A stretch of 64,000 nucleotides of DNA, taken from assembly GCF_900129455.1 (NCBI RefSeq), contig NZ_FQVU01000003.1, positions 620,001 through 684,000 on the forward strand, given 5' to 3'. The DNA is from Jatrophihabitans endophyticus. Its GTDB lineage: Bacteria > Actinomycetota > Actinomycetes > Mycobacteriales > Jatrophihabitantaceae. The first letter of the stretch is position 1. Each line of letters starts with the position of its first letter. Shown here one piece after another: positions 60,211 through 64,000 of this stretch. Made by a program: the position numbers and the translations under genes. The notes under the pieces are model-generated. The model worked only from the letters and a program-made list of their open reading frames with translations. It was not told the DNA's origin and searched no databases.

Positions 60211-61812
60211 ATGCTGCCGAGCTTCGTGATCGGCCTCCGCGAGGGCCTCGAGGCCGCGCTCATCGTCGGCATCATCGCCGCCTTCCTCCGTAAACAGGGC
60301 CGCCGGGACCTGCTGCGGTGGGTGCTCGTCGGGGTCGGCGTCGCGGTCGGCCTCTGTCTCGCCGCCGGCATCACGCTCCGCGCGTACTCGCAGAACCTGC
60401 CGCAGCGCCAGCAGGAAGGGCTCGAGACCGTCATCGCGGTGCTCGCGATCGCGATGGTCACCTACATGGTCGTGTGGATGCGCAGGAACTCGCGCAACCT
60501 CAAGGGCCAGCTTGAGGGCCTCGCCTCCGACGCGATGAGCGGCGCCGGCAACGCCGGCCGCGCGATGGTGCTCATGGCGTTCCTCGCGGTGATCCGCGAG
60601 GGCCTCGAGACGGTCGTCTTCCTCCTCGCCGCCTTCAACGAGACGGCCACCGGCTCGCGGGCCGGGGTCGGTGCGGTGCTGGGGATCGCCATCGCCGTGG
60701 CGCTCGGCTACGGCATCTACCGCGGCGGCGTCCGACTGAACCTGTCGAAGTTCTTCCGGATCACCGGCTTCGTGCTCGTCCTCGTGGCCGCGGGCCTGGT
60801 CGTCAACGCCTTCCGCACCGCTCACGAGGCCGGCTGGGTCGACTTCGGGCAGGGCCGCACCGTCGACCTCAGCTGGCTGGTCCAGCCCGGCTCGGTGCAG
60901 TCGTCGCTGCTGACCGGCATGCTCGGCCTGCAGCCGCGGCCGGTCGTCGTCGAGGTCGTCGCGTGGCTGGTCTACCTCGTGCCCGTCGGCGTCTACGTCG
61001 TCTGGCCGCCGGGACGTCCGGTGCCGGTGCGCAGCGCCGTGCGGGCCGGCCTCGCCGTCGCCGTGGTGGGCGCGCTCGCCGCCACCGTGCTCGTGTTCGT
61101 CGCCCCCGACCGCCCCGCGACGAGGCCGCTCACCACCGCCGGCGACGGCGGGGGAGCGGTCACCGCGCAGGTGCGGTCACGCACCGCGCAGGGTGCCGTC
61201 GTCCGGACGCAGCGGCAGGCACCCGTCACCGGGCGGGTCGGTGCCGCGGTGGACCTGCGGATGCGCAGCGACGGCACGCAGGAGCACCGCGGCGTGCCGG
61301 CCGACCGATTCACCACCGCCGCGATGCCGGGCACGGCCGCCGCCGGCGAGCCCCGCACGCTGAGCCTGGACCGGATCGCGGCGCTCAACGGCGCCCGCAT
61401 CCCCGTCGGCGTCCGCTACCGCGACGGCCGGATGCCGGTCACCTACCGCGACACCGTCACCGCGACCAGCTGGCTCGACCCGCGCACCTCCCGCGTGCTG
61501 GACGTCGCGTGGAGCGAGCGCGTCACCGTCGTCGCCGGGACCCCGACCAACAACGCCACCCTCGCCCGGCCGCTGCACAGCGCGACCCGCACCCTGCCGG
61601 CGACCACCGTCGCGCGGGCCGCCGCGGCGGCCCGCGCCGACCACGAGGACCTCGACCGGCGTTCGGTGCTGCGGGCGGCGGCCGGGTGGAGCGGCGCGAT
61701 CGCGCTCGCCGGGCTCGTCGTGGCGCTCGGCTTCCTGGTGGCCGCCCGGCGGCGCCGCCGGACCGCGGACGTGACCGCGGCCGCAGGGGATCGGGACCTC
61801 GTCGCCTCCTAG
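60211..61812 (+). CDS. efeU: iron permease EfeU (FTR1 family) with extracellular C-terminal extension
   Basis: 533-aa protein. The FTR1 iron permease part (about 1-275) has seven helices and the two REGLE ferric-binding motifs (R10-E14, R129-E133). After a further helix (about 280-300) comes an extracytoplasmic segment of about 190 residues (RYRDGRMPVTYRDTVTATSW, LDPRTSRVLDVAWSERVTV) and a last helix (WSGAIALAGLVVALGFLV). This C-terminal half resembles the DUF3068 type of surface domain and is absent from E. coli EfeU. Imports iron with EfeO and EfeB. Confidence 0.92.
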   Translation: MLPSFVIGLREGLEAALIVGIIAAFLRKQGRRDLLRWVLVGVGVAVGLCLAAGITLRAYSQNLPQRQQEGLETVIAVLAIAMVTYMVVWMRRNSRNLKGQLEGLASDAMSGAGNAGRAMVLMAFLAVIREGLETVVFLLAAFNETATGSRAGVGAVLGIAIAVALGYGIYRGGVRLNLSKFFRITGFVLVLVAAGLVVNAFRTAHEAGWVDFGQGRTVDLSWLVQPGSVQSSLLTGMLGLQPRPVVVEVVAWLVYLVPVGVYVVWPPGRPVPVRSAVRAGLAVAVVGALAATVLVFVAPDRPATRPLTTAGDGGGAVTAQVRSRTAQGAVVRTQRQAPVTGRVGAAVDLRMRSDGTQEHRGVPADRFTTAAMPGTAAAGEPRTLSLDRIAALNGARIPVGVRYRDGRMPVTYRDTVTATSWLDPRTSRVLDVAWSERVTVVAGTPTNNATLARPLHSATRTLPATTVARAAAAARADHEDLDRRSVLRAAAGWSGAIALAGLVVALGFLVAARRRRRTADVTAAAGDRDLVAS

Positions 61813-61819
61813 CCGTTGG

Positions 61820-61838
61820 TTAGGTTAGGCTGCCCTGG
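61820..61838. promoter_or_regulatory. iron box (DtxR/IdeR site) upstream of efeO
   Basis: TTAGGTTAGGCTGCCCTGG matches 15 of 19 consensus positions, with a perfect left half, between efeU and efeO. It implies a separate iron-repressed promoter for efeO-efeB. Confidence 0.75.
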
Positions 61839-61884
61839 CCCAGGCCGCCGCCGGGCGCCGAACGTCGCACCTGGAGACCGTGTC

Positions 61885-63123
61885 ATGTCCACGCCCTCGC
61901 CGTCCGCCCCGGTTCCGTCCCGCGCGCGCGGCCGTCTCGCCGTCGTCCTCGCGGGGACCGCGCTCGCTGCGGTCACGCTCGCCGCGTGCTCGTCCTCCGG
62001 CGGCGACGCCAGCGGCAACCCGAGCTCGACGACGAGCGGCGGCACGGCCACCAAGGCCGCCGGCAACTCGCGCGTCGCCACCGTCACCGTCACCCAGGCG
62101 AACGGCTGCACGTCGGACCGGCAGACCCTGGCCGCGGGCGCGATCACCTTCAAGGTGACGAACAAGGACGCGGCGGGCGTGACCGAGGTCGAGCTGCTGG
62201 CGGGCCAGCGCATCCTCGGCGAGAAGGAGAACCTGCCCCCGGGCTTCAGTGGCGAGTTCAGCGTCAACGTCACCGCCGGCACGTACCAGCTGTACTGCCC
62301 GGGCGCGACGCCCGAGAAGCGTCCGCTCACCGTGACCGGCAAGGCCGCCGGCACCGGCGACACCACCGTCGCGGCGCTGCTCGCGCAGGGCACGAAGGGC
62401 TACGGCAACTACATCAACACCCAGGTGACGGCGCTCGTCGCCGCCGTGGCCAAATTCGACACCGCGCTGCACGGCACCGACCTCACCGCCGCGCAGAAGG
62501 CCTACATCGCCGCCCGGCCGTTCTACGAGCGCATCGAGCCCGTCGCCGAGTCCTTCGTCATCGGCAAGGACTCCGTCGACGCCGACATCGACATCCGCGC
62601 GGGCGACGTGCCGGCCTCGCAGTGGCGCGGCTTCCACCGCATCGAGAAGTCGCTGTTCCAGCAGAAGACGCTCAAGGGCATGGGTGACTACGGCGACAAG
62701 CTGGTGGCCGACGTCAAGCGGCTGCAGGGCCTGACGAAGAACCTGACCTACAAGCCGACCGAGCTCGCCAACGGCGCGCAGGGACTGCTCGACGAGGTCG
62801 CGGCCAGCAAGATCACCGGCGAGGAGGAGCGCTACTCGCGCGTCGACCTGCTCGACTTCGCCGGCAACGTCGAGGGCGCCGAGCAGGCGTTCGCGCAGCT
62901 CCAGCCCGCGCTCGACAAGATCGACGCGACGCTCGGCAAGACCATCACCCAGCGCTTCACCGCGCTCTCGACGCTGCTGGACAAGTACAAGACCGATGCG
63001 AACCCCTCGGGCTACAAGCTGTACAACGACCTCACCGCCGCCGACAAGCGCGGCTTCGCGGCCGCGGTGAAGGCGGTCCAGGAGCCGCTGGCCAAGGTGT
63101 CCAGCAAGGTCGCCAACGCCTGA
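61885..63123 (+). CDS. efeO: iron uptake lipoprotein EfeO
   Basis: 412-aa lipoprotein: signal peptide with lipobox LAAC (Cys35), Ser/Gly/Thr linker, cupredoxin-like domain (about 62-140, VTQANGCTSDRQTLAAGAITF, TAGTYQLYCPG), then the imelysin/M75 domain (from about 155, GYGNYINTQVTALV) with the iron-binding HxxE motif (FHRIEKSLF). Captures iron at the outer face and delivers it to EfeU. ATG 61885 has GGAG about 8 nt upstream and its own iron box. Confidence 0.96.
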   Translation: MSTPSPSAPVPSRARGRLAVVLAGTALAAVTLAACSSSGGDASGNPSSTTSGGTATKAAGNSRVATVTVTQANGCTSDRQTLAAGAITFKVTNKDAAGVTEVELLAGQRILGEKENLPPGFSGEFSVNVTAGTYQLYCPGATPEKRPLTVTGKAAGTGDTTVAALLAQGTKGYGNYINTQVTALVAAVAKFDTALHGTDLTAAQKAYIAARPFYERIEPVAESFVIGKDSVDADIDIRAGDVPASQWRGFHRIEKSLFQQKTLKGMGDYGDKLVADVKRLQGLTKNLTYKPTELANGAQGLLDEVAASKITGEEERYSRVDLLDFAGNVEGAEQAFAQLQPALDKIDATLGKTITQRFTALSTLLDKYKTDANPSGYKLYNDLTAADKRGFAAAVKAVQEPLAKVSSKVANA

Positions 63124-63181
63124 GCGGGCGCGCAGCCGCGGCCCGGCGGTTGCGCCGCCCGCGGGTAATCTCGGGGACGCG

Positions 63182-64000
63182 ATGAACGACGACGCTCACG
63201 ACGCCGGCCCAGGCCGCGACGGTCCGAGGAACCCCAGCCGGCGCCGCTTCCTCGGTGGTGCCGCCGGCGCCGCCGGGGCGCTGGCCGCCGGTGGGGTCGG
63301 TTTCGGGGTCGCCCGGGCCACCGAGTCCGAGGCGGCCGCCGCTCCGGCCGCCACGCACCGCGTTCCGTTCTACGGTCGCCACCAGGCGGGCATCGCCACG
63401 CCGGCCCAGGACCGGCTCGCCTTCGCCGCGTTCGACATCACCGCGGTCGACGTCCAGGACGTCCAGGTGATGCTCGGCACGTGGGCCGCCGCGGCGTCGC
63501 AGCTGACGAAGGGGCTGCAGGTCGGTGCGGTCGAGGTGAGCCCGGATCGGCCGCCGATCGACACCGGCGAGGCGCTCGGGCTGTCGCCGGCCAACCTGAC
63601 GATCACGGTGGGCTTCGGGCCGTCGCTGTTCGACGACCGCTTCGGGCTGGCGGCCAAGCGCCCGGCCGCGCTCGCCCCCATCCCGGCGCTCCCCGGCGAC
63701 ACCCTCGACCCGCAGCGCAGCGGCGGCGATCTCTGCGTGCAGGCGTGCGCCGACGACCCGCAGGTGGCCTTCCACGCGATCCGCAACTTCGCCCGGCTCG
63801 CGCGCGGCACGGCGGTCATGCGCTGGTCGCAGCTCGGCTTCGGCCGGACCTCGTCCACGTCCCGGTCGCAGGACACCCCGCGCAACCTCATGGGGTTCAA
63901 GGACGGCACCAACAACATCAAGGACGAGGACACCGACGAGCTCGACCGCTTCGTCTGGGTGGGCCGCGAGACCGACCAGCCGTGGATGCGCGGGGGCAGC
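63182..64000 (+). CDS. efeB: iron uptake DyP-type peroxidase EfeB (3' truncated by window end)
   Basis: 273 residues visible before the window ends; frame still open. Tat signal with twin arginines SRRRFLGGAAGAAGAL (about 19-34) then the DyP peroxidase fold (HQAGIATPAQDRLAFAAFDI, GDLCVQACADDPQVAFHAIRN, and the GxxDG motif GFKDGTNN with D241). The haem-ligand His lies beyond the end. Oxidises ferrous iron or deferrochelates haem in the EfeUOB system. ATG 63182 has TAATCT 10 nt upstream. Confidence 0.95.
   Translation, partial: MNDDAHDAGPGRDGPRNPSRRRFLGGAAGAAGALAAGGVGFGVARATESEAAAAPAATHRVPFYGRHQAGIATPAQDRLAFAAFDITAVDVQDVQVMLGTWAAAASQLTKGLQVGAVEVSPDRPPIDTGEALGLSPANLTITVGFGPSLFDDRFGLAAKRPAALAPIPALPGDTLDPQRSGGDLCVQACADDPQVAFHAIRNFARLARGTAVMRWSQLGFGRTSSTSRSQDTPRNLMGFKDGTNNIKDEDTDELDRFVWVGRETDQPWMRGGS

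Overview
The window is a very GC-rich chromosomal segment with G/C-ending codons throughout and many GTG starts. It comes from an actinobacterium. The gene order from about 1 to 22 kb (ppgK, suhB, cei, DUF4193, DUF3093, dut, DUF3710, OB-fold, DUF3159, two TrkA proteins, APC permease, TrmA-type methyltransferase, dxs, RNase D-like, DUF3000, hemE, hemY, hemQ) is the conserved actinobacterial block known from Mycobacterium (Rv2702 down to Rv2676c). A full hopanoid operon and a NamH-type MurNAc hydroxylase point to a non-mycobacterial lineage of the Frankia/Jatrophihabitans kind. That placement is inference. No insertion sequence, prophage, CRISPR array or rRNA was seen.

Region 1 (1-22 kb): core housekeeping block. 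It holds polyphosphate glucokinase, inositol phosphatase, cell-envelope factor, dUTPase, a K+ module (KimA-like permease divergent from two TrkA proteins), Dxs, a two-component system, a secreted HAD phosphatase, and the coproporphyrin-dependent haem genes hemE-hemY-hemQ. Region 2 (22-27 kb): a PknB-type kinase, MsrB, a small membrane protein, an EamA transporter and a class III aminotransferase that may be HpnO. Region 3 (27.1-35.9 kb): seven tightly overlapping hopanoid genes, hpnC-hpnD-hpnE-polyprenyl synthase-shc-[hpnG::ispH fusion]-hpnH, ended by a 20-bp-stem terminator. Squalene is built by HpnCDE, cyclised by Shc, extended by HpnH and processed by the HpnG domain, while the IspH domain supplies isoprenoid precursor.

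Region 4 (36-50 kb): a stand-alone LigD-type polymerase, alanine dehydrogenase with a divergent Lrp regulator, a phytase-like secreted protein, an FAD oxidoreductase, and an Lrp/aminotransferase/permease/saccharopine-dehydrogenase-like group that looks like amine or amino-acid catabolism. A stearoyl-ACP-desaturase-like gene with a perfect operator follows. Region 5 (50-64 kb): NamH, an HNH endonuclease whose reading frame runs through an unusual tRNA gene (anticodon UAG, short variable arm), a NAGPA-type secreted protein, DksA-like, PrxQ, phosphate uptake (DUF47-PitA), 5-oxoprolinase pxpABC, and the iron uptake genes efeU-efeO-efeB with DtxR/IdeR-like iron boxes. efeB is cut by the window end.

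Regulation visible in the sequence: at least fourteen genes have a TANNNT -10 hexamer 6-8 nt before the start codon and no leader or Shine-Dalgarno site, so leaderless mRNAs seem common. Two TTTTGGCGG-ended perfect palindromes sit immediately after stop codons and probably act as terminators. The most unusual items are the HNH-tRNA overlap and the HpnG-IspH fusion.
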